A stretch of 51,805 nt of DNA, taken from positions 13,439 through 65,243 of the forward strand of contig NZ_AZGA01000066.1 in assembly GCF_001436375.1 (NCBI RefSeq), given 5' to 3'. The stretch is from Agrilactobacillus composti DSM 18527 = JCM 14202 (GTDB taxonomy: Bacteria; Bacillota; Bacilli; Lactobacillales; Lactobacillaceae). The position numbers and the translations under genes were made by a program. Every line of letters begins with the position of its first letter. Position 1 is the first letter of the stretch. Below are positions 16,454 to 26,617 of the stretch, one piece after another. The notes under the pieces were generated by a model. The model saw nothing but the letters and a program-made list of their open reading frames with translations, had not been told where the DNA came from and searched no databases.

Positions 16454-17740
16454 ATGAAATTATTTATTGACTCAGTTAAAGCACGGGAAATCTTTGATTC
16501 ACGGGGCAATCCAACTGTTGAAGCAGACGTTATTCTCTCAGATGGCACCCGGGGTCGGGCTGAGGTCCCTTCCGGCGCCTCTACCGGCGAAAAAGAAGCC
16601 GTGGAACTCCGTGATGGTGGCAGTCGCTTACAGGGCAAGGGGGTTTTAAAGGCCGTCAACAATGTCAATACAAGCATCAATGCAGCGTTGCATGACAGCG
16701 ATCCCTTTAACCAAGCCCACGTGGATCAACTAATGATTCAACTGGATGGCACGCCCAATAAAGCTAAGCTTGGGGCCAACGCCATTTTAGGGGTGTCCAT
16801 GGCCACGGCCCGGGCTGCCGCCAATGCCTTGCATCAACCCCTCTATCGCTACCTTGGGGGAACAGATTTAGAATTGCCCCAAACCTTTCACAATGTCATC
16901 AACGGTGGCGAGCACGCGGACAACGGGATTGATATTCAAGAATTTATGATCACGCCGGTTGAACGCACTAGTTTCCGAGATGGTTTTGAAAAAATCACCA
17001 ACACCTACCATACTTTGAAAAAAGTTATTGAAGCCGCTGGTTTTACCACTGGTCTGGGGGATGAAGGTGGCTTTGCCCCGAATTTGAAATCCTCTGAAGC
17101 GGCTTTACAGATGCTCCACGATGCCATTGTGCAAGCCGGTTATACCCCAGGCAAAGAAATTGCCATCGCCTTTGATGCTGCCGCTTCTTATTTTTATAAT
17201 CGGGACACGAAGAACTATGACTTTGAAGGTCAAACCTACACCCCCGATGAACTCGGGGCCTATTACCACAAGCTCTTGGACAAATTCCCCGAAATCATTT
17301 CCATCGAAGATCCCTACGGTGAAGAAGATTGGGCCAACTTCGTGAAATTCACTAAAGCCTATGGTCAACGAATTCAAATCGTGGCCGATGATCCGGTGTG
17401 CACCAATCCTAAATTGATTCGTGAAGCCATTGAACAAGGGATGGCCAACAGTATTTTGATTAAGCTCAATCAAATCGGCACAGTCACTGAAACCTTAGAA
17501 GCCATTCGCCTGGCTCGTAAAAATGGGTACACCACGATGATTTCTCATCGTTCTGGGGAAACTGGTGATACCTTTATCGCTGACTTTACCGTGGCCACCA
17601 ATGCCGCTGAATTGAAATCTGGTGCCCCTGCCCGTTCCGAACGGGTGGAAAAGTACAACCAACTTTTGCGCATTGAAGAAGAATTAGGGACTGACGGTAC
17701 ACGCTTGGCCCATTTCCCAGATAACGTCAAATTTGATTAG
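16454..17740 (+). CDS. eno: Enolase (divergent paralogue type)
   Basis: The product is 429 residues from MKLFIDSVKAREIFDSRGNPTVEAD. It converts 2-phosphoglycerate to phosphoenolpyruvate. Visible are SGASTGEKEAVELRD, the metal and catalytic region GLGDEGGFAPN and ISIEDP, the signature ILIKLNQIGTVTET and SHRSGETGDTFIAD. The block FHNVINGGEHADNGIDIQEFMITPV differs from the housekeeping form (usually MMNIINGGSHSD...). It therefore resembles the second enolase that some lactobacilli carry. It stands outside any gap-pgk-tpi operon and has a leader terminator. Confidence 0.93.
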   Translation: MKLFIDSVKAREIFDSRGNPTVEADVILSDGTRGRAEVPSGASTGEKEAVELRDGGSRLQGKGVLKAVNNVNTSINAALHDSDPFNQAHVDQLMIQLDGTPNKAKLGANAILGVSMATARAAANALHQPLYRYLGGTDLELPQTFHNVINGGEHADNGIDIQEFMITPVERTSFRDGFEKITNTYHTLKKVIEAAGFTTGLGDEGGFAPNLKSSEAALQMLHDAIVQAGYTPGKEIAIAFDAAASYFYNRDTKNYDFEGQTYTPDELGAYYHKLLDKFPEIISIEDPYGEEDWANFVKFTKAYGQRIQIVADDPVCTNPKLIREAIEQGMANSILIKLNQIGTVTETLEAIRLARKNGYTTMISHRSGETGDTFIADFTVATNAAELKSGAPARSERVEKYNQLLRIEEELGTDGTRLAHFPDNVKFD

Positions 17741-17777
17741 CCAAGTTTGAGTCGCTATCTTTAAGCCACAACAAATT

Positions 17778-17809
17778 GGCCCAGCAGCTTTCATTCAAAC
17801 TGCTGGGCC
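17778..17809 (+). terminator. Terminator of eno
   Basis: GGCCCAGCAG/CTGCTGGGCC is a 10-bp stem with a 12-nt loop, 38 nt after the enolase stop. The T-run is weak (TATCTT). Confidence 0.65.
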
Positions 17810-17831
17810 TATCTTGACGGAGGTGCCTACG

Positions 17832-17954
17832 TTGCAAACCAAAATAATTAAAGGCCTTTCAAATGCCCAAGTTAAACAGCTACTTCAAAAAAATGGCCCT
17901 AATGAAGTGGCTGCAACGGCAACTGCGATACTAATAAGCTGCCCCATCAATTGA
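17832..17954 (+). pseudogene. Remnant of a P-type cation ATPase N-terminus
   Basis: A good GGAGG site leads to a TTG start and a 40-codon frame whose residues 7-26 (KGLSNAQVKQLLQKNGPNEV) match the N-terminal cation-ATPase domain (GLSxxEVxxxLxxxGPNEV). After residue 26 the similarity ends and a stop follows at 17952. The remaining 700 or more residues of such a pump are missing. The remnant overlaps the 3' end of arsC on the other strand, which suggests that the ars operon arrived with loss of the ATPase gene. Confidence 0.7.
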
Positions 17955-18360
17955 CCACCTTAGCTAAAGCAATCACCCGATGCTCAATCTCGTCACGAAC
18001 TTGCCGAAAAACGGTTAACACCTCGGCATCCGTCCCTTGGGCTTGGGCGGGGTCAGGTAACGGCCAATGTATTTTTTCAACGGTTGCTGGTACGACAGGA
18101 CAGCGATCCCGGGCATCCCCACACAGGGTCACCACGAAGTCACTGCTGTTCAAGTAAGCCAAGTCAATGACCTTAGAGCGCTGTTGGGAAATATCGATAC
18201 CCTTTTCAGCCATCACTTTAACAGCCTTGGGATTTAACCCCTGGGCTTCAAGTCCCGCGCTGGCAATCCGCCAGTCAGGGCCTAATAAGTGTTTGGCAAA
18301 GCCTTCAGCCATTTGACTGCGACAGGAATTACCCGTGCATAAGAAATAAATTTGCGGCAT
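17947..18360 (-). CDS. arsC: Arsenate reductase, thioredoxin-coupled
   Basis: The product is 137 residues, of the low-molecular-weight phosphatase-type ArsC. The P-loop is C8-TGNSC-R14, and the resolving cysteines are C80 and C87 in [10 protein letters not shown]. These match the C10/C82/C89 triad of the staphylococcal enzyme. It reduces arsenate to arsenite, which the adjacent ArsB-ArsA pump exports. It is the last gene of the ars cluster. The stop overlaps the P-type ATPase remnant on the opposite strand. Confidence 0.93.
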   Translation of the reverse strand: MPQIYFLCTGNSCRSQMAEGFAKHLLGPDWRIASAGLEAQGLNPKAVKVMAEKGIDISQQRSKVIDLAYLNSSDFVVTLCGDARDRCPVVPATVEKIHWPLPDPAQAQGTDAEVLTVFRQVRDEIEHRVIALAKVVN

Positions 18361-18381
18361 AATGCCACCTCCAAAACATGT

Positions 18382-19677
18382 TTAACCGAAGACGCTCAAG
18401 GATAACCAAAGGCCACACAAGGTGACGAACAAAACCGGAATCGTAATGGTGATCCCAATTTTAAAATAAGTGCCCCATTTTATCTTGACCCCTTTTTGGG
18501 CCAGGACGTGTAACCAGACCAATGTGGCCAAAGAACCGATGGGCGTGATTTTAGGCCCTAAATCAGAACCAATGATATTGGCATACACCAGCGTCTGGTG
18601 CATTAGCCCCGACACATCGGCGCCTTTAATGGCCAAGGCGTTGATCATCACCGTGGGCATATTGTTCATGGCTGATGATAAAAAGGCTGCTAAGTAGCCC
18701 ATGCCCATGGTGGCCAGGAAACGACTCCCCGAGGCAATTTTGGCAATCAAGCCCGCTAGCAAGGTGGTCAAGCCCACGTTTTGCAGGCCATAGACCACCA
18801 CGTACATGCCAATTGAAAAGAACACAATATTCCAGGGCGCACCCTTCACCACGGCTTGGACATTGACCTGGGGACTTTTGGCCCCCACGAATAGGAAAAT
18901 TGCCGCAATTGTCAAGGCAATAAAGGACACCGGAATATGCAAGAAACTACTGCTAAAGTAACCCACTAATAACGCTGCTAAGACCACCCAAGAAAAGCGG
19001 AATAAGCGTTGATCTTTGATGGCGGATTTTGGGGTAGCCACATGAGCCATCTCATAATGCCGTGGCAACGCCTTGCAGAAATAAAGGAAAAGAATGGTCA
19101 CACTGATCACCAGTGAAAACAGATCCGGCAGCCACATCCTCAAAGCATATTCCGAAAACGTAATGCCAAAGAAATCTGCCGATACAATATTTACCAAGTT
19201 GCTGACCACTAAGGGCAGCGAAGTGGCATCGGCTATAAACCCACCGGCAATGATAAAGGGAAAAACCCGCTTTTCATCAAAATGCAGGGCCCGCACCATG
19301 GCCAACACAATGGGTGTCAGGATCAAAGCCGCCCCATCGTTGGCAAATAAAGCGGCCACAATGGCCCCCAGGACAGCAATTAGGACAAACATTCGAATGC
19401 CATTGCCCTTCGCCAAGCGGGCCATATGTAAAGCGGCCCATTCGAAGAAGCCGATTTGATCTAAAATCAAAGAAATCAAGATGATGGCCACAAAGGACAA
19501 GGTGGCGTTCCAAACAATCCCCGTGACGGTGCCTACATCTTTAAAGGTCACCACCCCAAACAGTAAAGCTAAAACAGCCCCACCAATGGCCGTCCAACCA
19601 ATGGATAAGCCCTTAGGCTGCCAAATCACAAATAGTAACGTGAGTAAAAATATAAAAATCGCAAAAAAGACTTGCAT
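18382..19677 (-). CDS. arsB: ArsB arsenite efflux permease
   Basis: The product is 431 residues from [17 protein letters not shown] (ATG 19675-19677, GGAGG at 6 nt). A frame extension of 8 codons upstream is unlikely to be used. It has about 11-12 transmembrane segments of the ArsB/NhaD ion-transporter fold, with [14 protein letters not shown] and the conserved C-terminal [14 protein letters not shown] and [19 protein letters not shown] segments. It exports arsenite and antimonite alone or energised by ArsA, whose gene lies directly upstream. Confidence 0.93.
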   Translation of the reverse strand: MQVFFAIFIFLLTLLFVIWQPKGLSIGWTAIGGAVLALLFGVVTFKDVGTVTGIVWNATLSFVAIILISLILDQIGFFEWAALHMARLAKGNGIRMFVLIAVLGAIVAALFANDGAALILTPIVLAMVRALHFDEKRVFPFIIAGGFIADATSLPLVVSNLVNIVSADFFGITFSEYALRMWLPDLFSLVISVTILFLYFCKALPRHYEMAHVATPKSAIKDQRLFRFSWVVLAALLVGYFSSSFLHIPVSFIALTIAAIFLFVGAKSPQVNVQAVVKGAPWNIVFFSIGMYVVVYGLQNVGLTTLLAGLIAKIASGSRFLATMGMGYLAAFLSSAMNNMPTVMINALAIKGADVSGLMHQTLVYANIIGSDLGPKITPIGSLATLVWLHVLAQKGVKIKWGTYFKIGITITIPVLFVTLCGLWLSLSVFG

Positions 19678-19745
19678 AATGCCTCCAAAGTCAATAATCA
19701 ATCCCTGCTTATGTTTGTTAACTTTCGTACTGGTCCGCGGGTGCC

Positions 19746-21479
19746 TTAAATCTGCAACAACGCGGTTTCAAAATCTGGGCGCCAGGGTTCCACGGCCAGG
19801 TGTCCATTGGAAACGGCCTGAACCTTCGCCAGCCACTGCCCTTCATTTTGGGCCCGGGCCTGCAGACAAGGATGCTGGGTTTTAGTTGCGCCTAGACTTT
19901 GGTTAACGACCCACCAAGTATGGGCCATATGCGCCCGATTCAGATCGGCGTTTAACCGCAAGGATTCATAAACCGGCGTGGCCTCAGGTAAGGTGACCAT
20001 GATAATTTCTGTCTGACTGGCATCTTGCAAGCGGGGCAACAAATTGGCAATAGCTGCCGGCACGGCCCCCGTGCTGCGCTGAACTTCTTTGGCATAGCTT
20101 TGAGTGGAATCTAACAACAGTAATGTATGCCCAGTGGGGGCGGTGTCGATGACCACCACGTCACTGTCGGCTTGGGCCACAATGTCGGCGAATGCCCGGA
20201 ATACCGCGATTTCTTGGGTACAAGGCGACCGCAGATCTTCAGCGATATAAGCCACCTCGTTGGCGCCCAGGGTTTGCTTCGCCGTAGCTAAAACTTCCTT
20301 CTGATACGCAGCTAAAACCTGGGGTTCGTCAATATGCCGCACCGTAATGGCCGGGTCGTTGAGTTTGAAGAAATTCAGATGGTCCGCTGGATCTGTAGTG
20401 GCTAAACAAACCGTTTTGTGCTGTGCCGCCAATTTCTGGGCAATTTGCACGGCAACGGTGGTTTTTCCCACGCCCCCCTTGCCCATGGTAAAAATAATTT
20501 TCTTGTTGGTTTTAATCAAATCAGCCACAATTACATCTAAGGTGTGGTAATTTTCAGACTGGCGGTCTAGCGTTTTGACCTTGGCGGGCTGTTGGGCCTT
20601 CAAGACCAATCTTAAATTGGTTAACCCGGTGACATTATAGGGCCGCAAAGGAATTTCAGATTGAGGTAAAGTGGTCAGGATCGCCGGCATATTTTCCAGA
20701 TCATTTTGCTGTTGGGCAAAAATTGCCTGGGAAGGCGGGTCCATAGGGTCCATCAAGGTGCCATTGATGATCAGTTGTTGGTGCTGCATCCCAATGGCCG
20801 CCAATTCCTCAGCAGCCCGGCTAGCCTCTAACAAGGCGGCACTTTGGGGCCGGGTGACGATCATCAATGTGGTTAAGTCGGGGTCATTTAACGTGGCCAC
20901 GGCTTTTTGATAGCTGGCCTTTTTATCACCTAGCCCGGCCAACTGACCTAAACAAGAGGCCCCATGGCTATTTTCAGCTAAGTAATTATCCCAAGCCGCA
21001 GGTAATTGCAACATTCTTAAGGCATGGCCGGTGGGGGCGGTGTCAAAAATAATCGTATCAAAGCGCTGGGCGACTTGGGGATCAGTTAAGAAATTAGTGA
21101 ATTCATTAAAGGCCGCAATCTCCACCGTACAAGACCCGGATAATTGTTCCGCCATATTTTGCAGGGCTGAATCCGGTAAAATCCCCCGATAAGGGCCGAT
21201 GACACTTTCCCGATAAGCCGCTGCGGCCGTGACCGGATCAAAGTTGGCCGCAAATAAGCCAGGGACCCCAGGGATGGCCTTAGGGTGATTGGACAGGCTC
21301 GTTTCAAAAACATCTTGTAAATTACTGGCCGGGTCCGTGGATACCAACATGACTTGTTGGCCGGCATCCGCCAGTTGGATAGCTGTGGCACTGGCAACCG
21401 TGGTCTTACCCACGCCGCCCTTGCCGGTGAAAAATAAGTAATGGGTCAAAGCTTCTTTTAAGGGTTGGTAAGTATTCAT
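19746..21479 (-). CDS. arsA: ArsA arsenical pump ATPase
   Basis: The product is 577 residues from [13 protein letters not shown] (ATG 21477-21479, AAGGAG at 7 nt). It is a pseudo-duplicated ATPase: P-loops [11 protein letters not shown] at residues 17-27 and [11 protein letters not shown] at about 331-341, and two DTAPTGH signatures. The metalloid-binding cysteines are near residues 117 ([11 protein letters not shown]), 176 (SHGASCLGQ) and 420 (LRSPCTQEI), matching the C113/C172/C422 triad of the plasmid R773 protein. It drives ArsB and receives arsenite from ArsD. It is separated from arsD by a terminator and has its own palindrome upstream. Confidence 0.94.
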   Translation of the reverse strand: MNTYQPLKEALTHYLFFTGKGGVGKTTVASATAIQLADAGQQVMLVSTDPASNLQDVFETSLSNHPKAIPGVPGLFAANFDPVTAAAAYRESVIGPYRGILPDSALQNMAEQLSGSCTVEIAAFNEFTNFLTDPQVAQRFDTIIFDTAPTGHALRMLQLPAAWDNYLAENSHGASCLGQLAGLGDKKASYQKAVATLNDPDLTTLMIVTRPQSAALLEASRAAEELAAIGMQHQQLIINGTLMDPMDPPSQAIFAQQQNDLENMPAILTTLPQSEIPLRPYNVTGLTNLRLVLKAQQPAKVKTLDRQSENYHTLDVIVADLIKTNKKIIFTMGKGGVGKTTVAVQIAQKLAAQHKTVCLATTDPADHLNFFKLNDPAITVRHIDEPQVLAAYQKEVLATAKQTLGANEVAYIAEDLRSPCTQEIAVFRAFADIVAQADSDVVVIDTAPTGHTLLLLDSTQSYAKEVQRSTGAVPAAIANLLPRLQDASQTEIIMVTLPEATPVYESLRLNADLNRAHMAHTWWVVNQSLGATKTQHPCLQARAQNEGQWLAKVQAVSNGHLAVEPWRPDFETALLQI

Positions 21480-21496
21480 TTTAAAACTCCTTTGCA

Positions 21497-21518
21497 TATA
21501 TAGATGATTATCTATATA
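21497..21518. promoter_or_regulatory. Palindrome upstream of arsA, possible second ArsR operator
   Basis: TATATAGAT-N4-ATCTATATA (22 bp) lies 18 nt before the arsA start and just after the arsD terminator. It shares the AGAT...ATCT core with the region before arsR, so arsA-arsB-arsC may have a separate, similarly controlled promoter. Confidence 0.5.
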
Positions 21519-21526
21519 TAACACTT

Positions 21527-21548
21527 AAAAAAATTGGCTCCCGCCAAT
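21527..21548 (-). terminator. Internal terminator between arsD and arsA
   Basis: On the minus strand ATTGGC/GCCAAT with a 4-nt loop (21533-21548) is followed directly by a run of T residues. It begins 12 nt after the arsD stop. Confidence 0.8.
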
Positions 21549-21559
21549 CTTTCCATGAC

Positions 21560-21919
21560 TTAGCAGCAGCCACTGCCGCCACAACAGCCCTTATTCTCGT
21601 CCGCTGGGACAAAAACCAAACCGGTATAGTGGCCTAGTTCCTCTAAAGTGGGATATGTACCCTGTTTCACAATTTCTCCGTCCACCACGGTAATGGGCAA
21701 ATTCGTCTCGGTATCATCAGCCATGGCCGCTAAAATATCGGCCCGCTGACTAAAGGTATCAGGATTGTTGCTGAGGTTATAGCGGGTGGCCTGGACCCCG
21801 TCAACCTTGCTCATAGCTTCAAAAGCGCCGGTGATCATCAATAATTCTGGGTTCACGCTGGGCCCGCAAACACCGGTGGCACAGCACATGGCTGGCTCAA
21901 ATAATTCAACTGTTTTCAT
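21560..21919 (-). CDS. arsD: ArsD arsenite metallochaperone
   Basis: The product is 119 residues from MKTVELFEPAMCC. The ATG overlaps the arsR stop (ATGA), indicating translational coupling. The essential cysteines C12, C13 and C18 are present, and the C-terminus ends in two vicinal pairs (GCCGGSGCC). The fold is thioredoxin-like. ArsD hands arsenite to ArsA and is also a weak repressor in some systems. Confidence 0.93.
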   Translation of the reverse strand: MKTVELFEPAMCCATGVCGPSVNPELLMITGAFEAMSKVDGVQATRYNLSNNPDTFSQRADILAAMADDTETNLPITVVDGEIVKQGTYPTLEELGHYTGLVFVPADENKGCCGGSGCC

Positions 21920-22266
21920 TTCGTAATAACATCCTTTCTTGTCGCCTGATCTTGGCAATTGTCGCAGCTGCCGTCATGACAAATGCAATCGGCGTCGTTG
22001 GCCAACAATTGCTTGGTGTCCTGTAAAAAGGCGATGACAAACGCTGGTTTCAAGGTATAATGCTGCCACTTGCCCACTTTTTGAGCTGTGACGATCCCCG
22101 CTTGTTGCAAGACTTTCATGTGATGGGATAAAGTGGGTTGGGAAAATTCAAAATGGGTCAAAATATCACAAGCACACAAGGTACCGCAGGATAATAAATC
22201 AATAATTTTCAAACGATTGGGATCGGCCATAGCTTTGAGCATGGGTACATAACTTTGATAATCCAT
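21916..22266 (-). CDS. arsR: ArsR arsenite-responsive repressor
   Basis: The product is 116 residues from MDYQSYVPMLKAMADPNRLK (ATG 22264-22266 with GGAGG at 8 nt; a GTG three codons upstream would overlap that site). It has a winged-helix SmtB/ArsR fold with the As(III) ligands C31 and C33 in TLCACDIL, in the first half of the HTH, and the recognition helix SQPTLSHHMKVL. The C-terminus carries extra cysteines (CICHDGSCDNC) that might bind a second metal or metalloid; this is not seen in the shortest ArsR proteins. It represses its own promoter. Confidence 0.92.
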   Translation of the reverse strand: MDYQSYVPMLKAMADPNRLKIIDLLSCGTLCACDILTHFEFSQPTLSHHMKVLQQAGIVTAQKVGKWQHYTLKPAFVIAFLQDTKQLLANDADCICHDGSCDNCQDQATRKDVITK

Positions 22267-22288
22267 GTGAAACACCTCCTCTAACAGA

Positions 22289-22338
22289 TAGACATTTATC
22301 TATATGTCTAATATAGACCCCCATCTATGTAAGCGCAA
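22289..22338 (-). promoter_or_regulatory. arsR promoter and ArsR operator
   Basis: On the minus strand: TTGCGC (22333-22338), 17 nt, TATATT (22310-22315), followed by the palindrome TAGACAT-N8-ATGTCTA (22289-22310). The palindrome directly follows the -10 and covers the start site, the usual ArsR arrangement. Confidence 0.8.
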
Positions 22339-22393
22339 GCATTATTTTGTGCATGATTATACAATCGCCCAATATACTGCCATCTGGACATGC

Positions 22394-22434
22394 AAAAAGC
22401 AGCCTTCTCTCACCAATTTTGAAAGTAGGCTGCT
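22394..22434 (-). terminator. Terminator of the SDR gene
   Basis: On the minus strand AGCAGCCT/AGGCTGCT (22427-22434 with 22398-22405) is followed by TTTTT, 40 nt past the SDR stop. Confidence 0.75.
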
Positions 22435-22473
22435 AGTAAATTACGACGCCATCATATTAATGAATACCAAACT

Positions 22474-23220
22474 TCAAACTTGTTGTTGGGCTGGCCGCAC
22501 GAGGACTTCACTGACCGCCACATGTTTGGGCTGATTGATGGCATATAACACCGCTTGGGCGATGTCTTCAGGGTTTAACGCTAACCCAGCAGCTTCTGGC
22601 GCGTCCATTAATTGTTGCACAGACGCTGAAACCGCTGAGTTACCAATGGTGTGGACTAATTCCGTGCGTACTGCTCCGGGGGAAATAATGGTGGAACGAA
22701 TGCCATTTTCTTTTTCTTCCTGGCGCAAGCCTTCCATAATAGCCCGCACCGCATACTTGGTGCCGTTATACACGGCGGATTCCGGATAAACCACATGGCC
22801 GGCCACGGAATCCGTGGTGATGATCAAGCCATCTTTTTGCTGACGCATAATTGGCAGAACTTCGCCAATGCCATTTAACACACCCATGATATTGATGTCC
22901 AGCATTTGTTGCCATTTGGCATATTCCCGATCGTGTAATGGGCCCTGGGGCATGACACCGGCGTTGTTATATAACACATCAACGCGTCCAAATTCCGTCA
23001 GAGCCAGTTGTAGCAAAGCGGTCACGTCAGCCCGCTTGGTCACATCGGTCACTTGATAGCGGGCGTTGGCCCCCAAGGTAGCGGTCAAGGCTTTAAGCTT
23101 GTCTTCCCGCCGCGCACCCAACACGACTTTGGCTCTTTTTTCCACCAGCAATTTCGCTGTAGCGGCACCAATGCCACTGGACGCCCCAGTGATCACAACG
23201 ACTTTATCTGTAACTGTCAT
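22474..23220 (-). CDS. Short-chain dehydrogenase/reductase (SDR)
   Basis: The product is 248 residues, the classical SDR size. The nucleotide-binding motif is VITGASSGIGAATA (residues 10-23), the structural motif is NNAGV, and the catalytic Ser-Tyr-Lys appear in TTDSVAGH and YNGTKYAV. The basic residues after strand 2 (GARREDK) suggest NADP. The substrate is unknown; it resembles the YdfG/clavaldehyde-type SDRs common in Firmicutes. It is monocistronic and ends at the terminator at 22394. Confidence 0.88.
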   Translation of the reverse strand: MTVTDKVVVITGASSGIGAATAKLLVEKRAKVVLGARREDKLKALTATLGANARYQVTDVTKRADVTALLQLALTEFGRVDVLYNNAGVMPQGPLHDREYAKWQQMLDINIMGVLNGIGEVLPIMRQQKDGLIITTDSVAGHVVYPESAVYNGTKYAVRAIMEGLRQEEKENGIRSTIISPGAVRTELVHTIGNSAVSASVQQLMDAPEAAGLALNPEDIAQAVLYAINQPKHVAVSEVLVRPAQQQV

Positions 23221-23302
23221 AAAATAATGACCCCCTTTTATAAGTTAGTTCTACCATAACCCTTAGAGTGGACTAGAGGTCAAGCCTTAATTGGAAATTA
23301 AA

Positions 23303-23344
23303 ACAGCCTTGCTGGCCACCCCAGTGAAGGGTCCTCAAGGCTGT
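23303..23344 (-). terminator. Terminator of the tautomerase gene
   Basis: On the minus strand ACAGCCTTG/CAAGGCTGT (23336-23344 with 23303-23311) is followed by a short T-run, 16 nt past the stop. Confidence 0.7.
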
Positions 23345-23359
23345 ACCTGAATCAAATGC

Positions 23360-23749
23360 TTAAAGTTTTCCGGTTAAGAACTGGGCTTCCCCATTGCCAA
23401 AGCTCCAGTCCTCATCCGTATTCACCGACAGATTGATCATCACGTCTTCCCGCCGCAAACCCAATTTATCATGGAGTTCCTGCACCAGATTGGCGTAGAA
23501 AACTTGTTTTTGTTCAGTGGTTCTTGGCCGGGTCACCAGACTAAATATCAAAACTTTGTCGGTACGCTCGAACCCCAGGCCTGTATCTAAAATCTGCATC
23601 TCGTAAGGTTCATGTTGGGTAACAATTTGATACCGGTCCCCCACTGGGGCATTGAAAGCCTTGAGCATCACAGCATAAGAAATATCTAGAATCCGTTTGA
23701 TTTCAGCTTCGGGGCGACCTTTGAGCATATCAATTTTCATTAATGGCAT
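23360..23749 (-). CDS. Tautomerase-superfamily protein
   Basis: The product is 129 residues. The start is MPLMKIDML; after Met removal Pro becomes the N-terminal residue, the general base of the 4-oxalocrotonate tautomerase superfamily. The length and sequence (RYQIVTQHEPYEM, KQVFYANLVQELHDKLGLRREDVMINL) fit the larger trimeric subgroup related to malonate semialdehyde decarboxylase and cis-CaaD. The natural substrate is unknown. It lies between pepN and the SDR gene with its own terminator. Confidence 0.85.
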   Translation of the reverse strand: MPLMKIDMLKGRPEAEIKRILDISYAVMLKAFNAPVGDRYQIVTQHEPYEMQILDTGLGFERTDKVLIFSLVTRPRTTEQKQVFYANLVQELHDKLGLRREDVMINLSVNTDEDWSFGNGEAQFLTGKL

Positions 23750-23788
23750 GGTGTTTTTTCCTTTCTTTTGGGCGTTAAGTAACTTTAC

Positions 23789-23834
23789 AAAAAGCGCTGG
23801 GATCTTGGGTCAAAACCAATCATCTCAACGCTTT
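23789..23834 (-). terminator. Terminator of pepN
   Basis: On the minus strand a stem with one bulge (AAAGCG-TTGAGAT paired with ATCCCAGCGCTTT, using one G-U pair) is followed by a T-run. It lies 25 nt after the pepN reading frame. Confidence 0.65.
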
Positions 23835-23858
23835 ATTTATCACTTGTTTAGAATAAAA

Positions 23859-26392
23859 TTACTGAATGGCTGCCGTTACCGCGGACTGCACGGCGGCCTT
23901 TTCAGCTTGAATCAAAGCCACGCGGCTTTCAATAATCTTGATGTCCATGGTAATTTCTCTGGTCAAACCAGGAGTTGGTATTTTAGGTTCAAAGAAGGCT
24001 TTGAACTCCGCTAAGCGGGCCGGGGTGCGGAAAATGCCGGCGATGACGGTGATGTAAGTGGTGAATTCCATGTCGCCACCCACCGTGTCGTCTAACCATT
24101 GCCAATCTTGGCGAATCCAGTCCCAAGCGGCTTGCTGGCCGTCGTCATTGGCCAAAACGCCACGGAACCAGCCTCTTAAATCTTGGGGCTTGATGGTGTC
24201 CGCGTCTTCAAAGTGCTGGATCAACCGGGCAATCAGTTGGCCATCAGTAGTGCTGGTCAAGGCCGCCCGAATGTCCGCTTGTAACTGGCATCTGCAGACT
24301 GGCGATAAGCGGCTAACAATTGGTCGAACAAGGCGCTACTGCCGAAGTTTTTCACTTCATTGCGCAAAACTAAGACCCGAATATCTGCCGATATGGTGGC
24401 CAGATTGTCCCGGTTGGCCTGGAATAAGTCGTGGGCAGCAGCAACTGCTTTAGCATTTTTCGCGTATAAGGCGGCACTCAAAACATAGGGCCGGGTCAAT
24501 TGGTCGTCGTTGGACTCCCCAGCCTTTGGCGTCCAGCCCAAGCGGGTAACTTGAGCGGCACTTAATTGATCAAAGAAAGCTTGTAATTGTTTCTCTTCTG
24601 GTGAATTTGGTGCCACGAATTTCTTCAAGTTGCCGGCCACACTGTAAAGGGCCGCATTGACCACATGTGCTTGACTGTTGGCGAATTGGGGCAGCAGTGG
24701 CACGATGGCCCCGTAAGAAATTTGGCGGCCATCCGCTAACAGGCGTAAATCCTGGAGAATTTGCAGCTGAGTGATGGCATCTAATTCAGTGACATTGGCT
24801 AAAATATCTTGTAGCAGGGTATCATCGTATTTCACAATGAAATGGGAATTATTGCCCACGTTTAGGCGGAAAGGTTGGCCATTTTGTTGGCGCAGTTGGG
24901 CGTAATCCCCTAGAACTACTTGCTGATCCGCTAGAATTGCGGGGGCGGCATCGTAGTTACTGTTCAATGGGATTTGCCATTGCCGGCCGGCATCTTCACC
25001 GGCCCCAATAAAGAATTGTTGTTGGGATAAGGTGAGCTTGCCATCAATAACCGCGGCGGTGACCACGGGATAACCGGGCTGTTCCAGCCAAGAATTCATG
25101 ATGGCACCCACGTCCATCCCCGCAGCCTCCCCTAAAGCAGCCCATAAGTCCGCCCCAGTGGCATTGCCAAAATGATGGGTGGCAAAGTATTGCTTCAAGC
25201 CCGCTCTTAAGGCCTTGTCGCCAATTAAAGCCCGAACCATGACTAACATGCGGGCCCCCTTGGCGTAAACAATAGCTGCATCAAACAAGGAGTCGATCTC
25301 GGCAGGATTTTCAACCTGCACATGGACAGATTGCACCCCATCGGTGGCGTCCCGTTGCAAGGCAGCGGGAACATCAGAAGTTTGGAACATTTCCCAAATG
25401 TGCCAGTCCGGTTCAATGGCATCAATGGCCACATATTCCATCATATTGGCGAAACTTTCGTTTAACCACAAATCATCCCACCACTTCATGGTCACTAGAT
25501 CCCCGAACCATTGGTGAGCTAGCTCGTGGGCGATCACCGTGGCCACCAGTTGTTTCATATCCAGGGCCGTATTGTCAGGATCTAGCAATAAATAAGCTTC
25601 CCGATAGGTGACTAAACCCCAGTTTTCCATAGCGCCGGCGGAAAAGTCCGGCAACGCCAATTGCCAAGAATGGGGTAGTGGGTACGGTGTTTGATAGAAA
25701 TCTTCGTAAAATTCAATGGACCGTTTGGCAATATCCAAGGCAAAGTCTAATTTCTTGGCATCATGGGCTTTGGTGCCAAAGACCCCCACTTTGACGCCAC
25801 TCTTGGTGGTGGTCAGTTTGCTTTGGAGATCCCCAAAGGCAAAGGCCACCAGATAAGTGGACATACGTACCGTGGTATCAAAATAATGGACCCCGTTTTC
25901 GGTATGGGTTTCCGGCATATTGCTCAAAATCGTTTCCCCAGGTTGTTCGTCAAACTTGATGGCTAAGGCAAAGGTGGCCTTGGCCTCAGGTTCGTCCACA
26001 CAAGGGAAAGCCTGGCGGGCAAAGTTGGTCTCAAATTGAGTGCCAATGATCTGCTGCTTTTGCCCATTGAGTTCGTAATAAGATGGGTAAATCCCCATCA
26101 TGCTGTCGGTGAGTTTAGCCGTGTATTTGATGGTCAAAATCACTGATCCAGACCGCGTTAGTTCAATATTCAGGGCATCGGTAGCGGCGTCCGTGGTGAA
26201 AGGCGCGGCCTGCCCGTTAGCTTGAACCGAGGCAATGGCTAAGTCCTTTTGATGAATGGCAATTTTTTCAGTTTGAGCAACCCCAGCAATGGTGGTTTTG
26301 CCAGAAATCGTCTTCGCTGCCCGGTCAATGTCCAGGTAGATATCGTAGTGCTTTGGTTTGAAAGTATTATAAAAGCGTGTTAATTCAGCCAT
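23859..26392 (-). pseudogene. pepN: Aminopeptidase N (PepN), broken by a frameshift
   Basis: PepN is the lactic-acid-bacterial M1 zinc aminopeptidase that releases N-terminal residues from casein-type peptides. The first frame (26392-24257) has GAMENWG, the zinc site HELAHQWFGDL and NESFAN, then stops after SYKRTFGRP. The family C-terminus continues in another frame (DIRAALTSTTDGQLIARLI..., down to 23859). Adding one base in the run AAGCGGAC (24273-24280) restores a single frame of about 844 residues, the normal length. Everything else looks intact, so the lesion is recent, or it is a sequencing error. A truncated protein lacking the last 130 residues would probably be unstable. Confidence 0.88.
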
Positions 26393-26617
26393 AGTTTCCC
26401 CCTTGAATGCTCATGATATATCCATTATACGACACTTGGGGGGATGGTGCGCCAGAATAGAATTGGCCAATCGTGGACAAACAATAATTATTGCCGCTTA
26501 TATTCAATGAATCGTTCTAATACAATGAAAAAGTTATAAATCTATGTCCCTTTAAATCGGCGTATTTAGTTATGGGGTAGTGGCATAGTCAAAATTTGTT
26601 ATATTAGGAGCGGAAAA

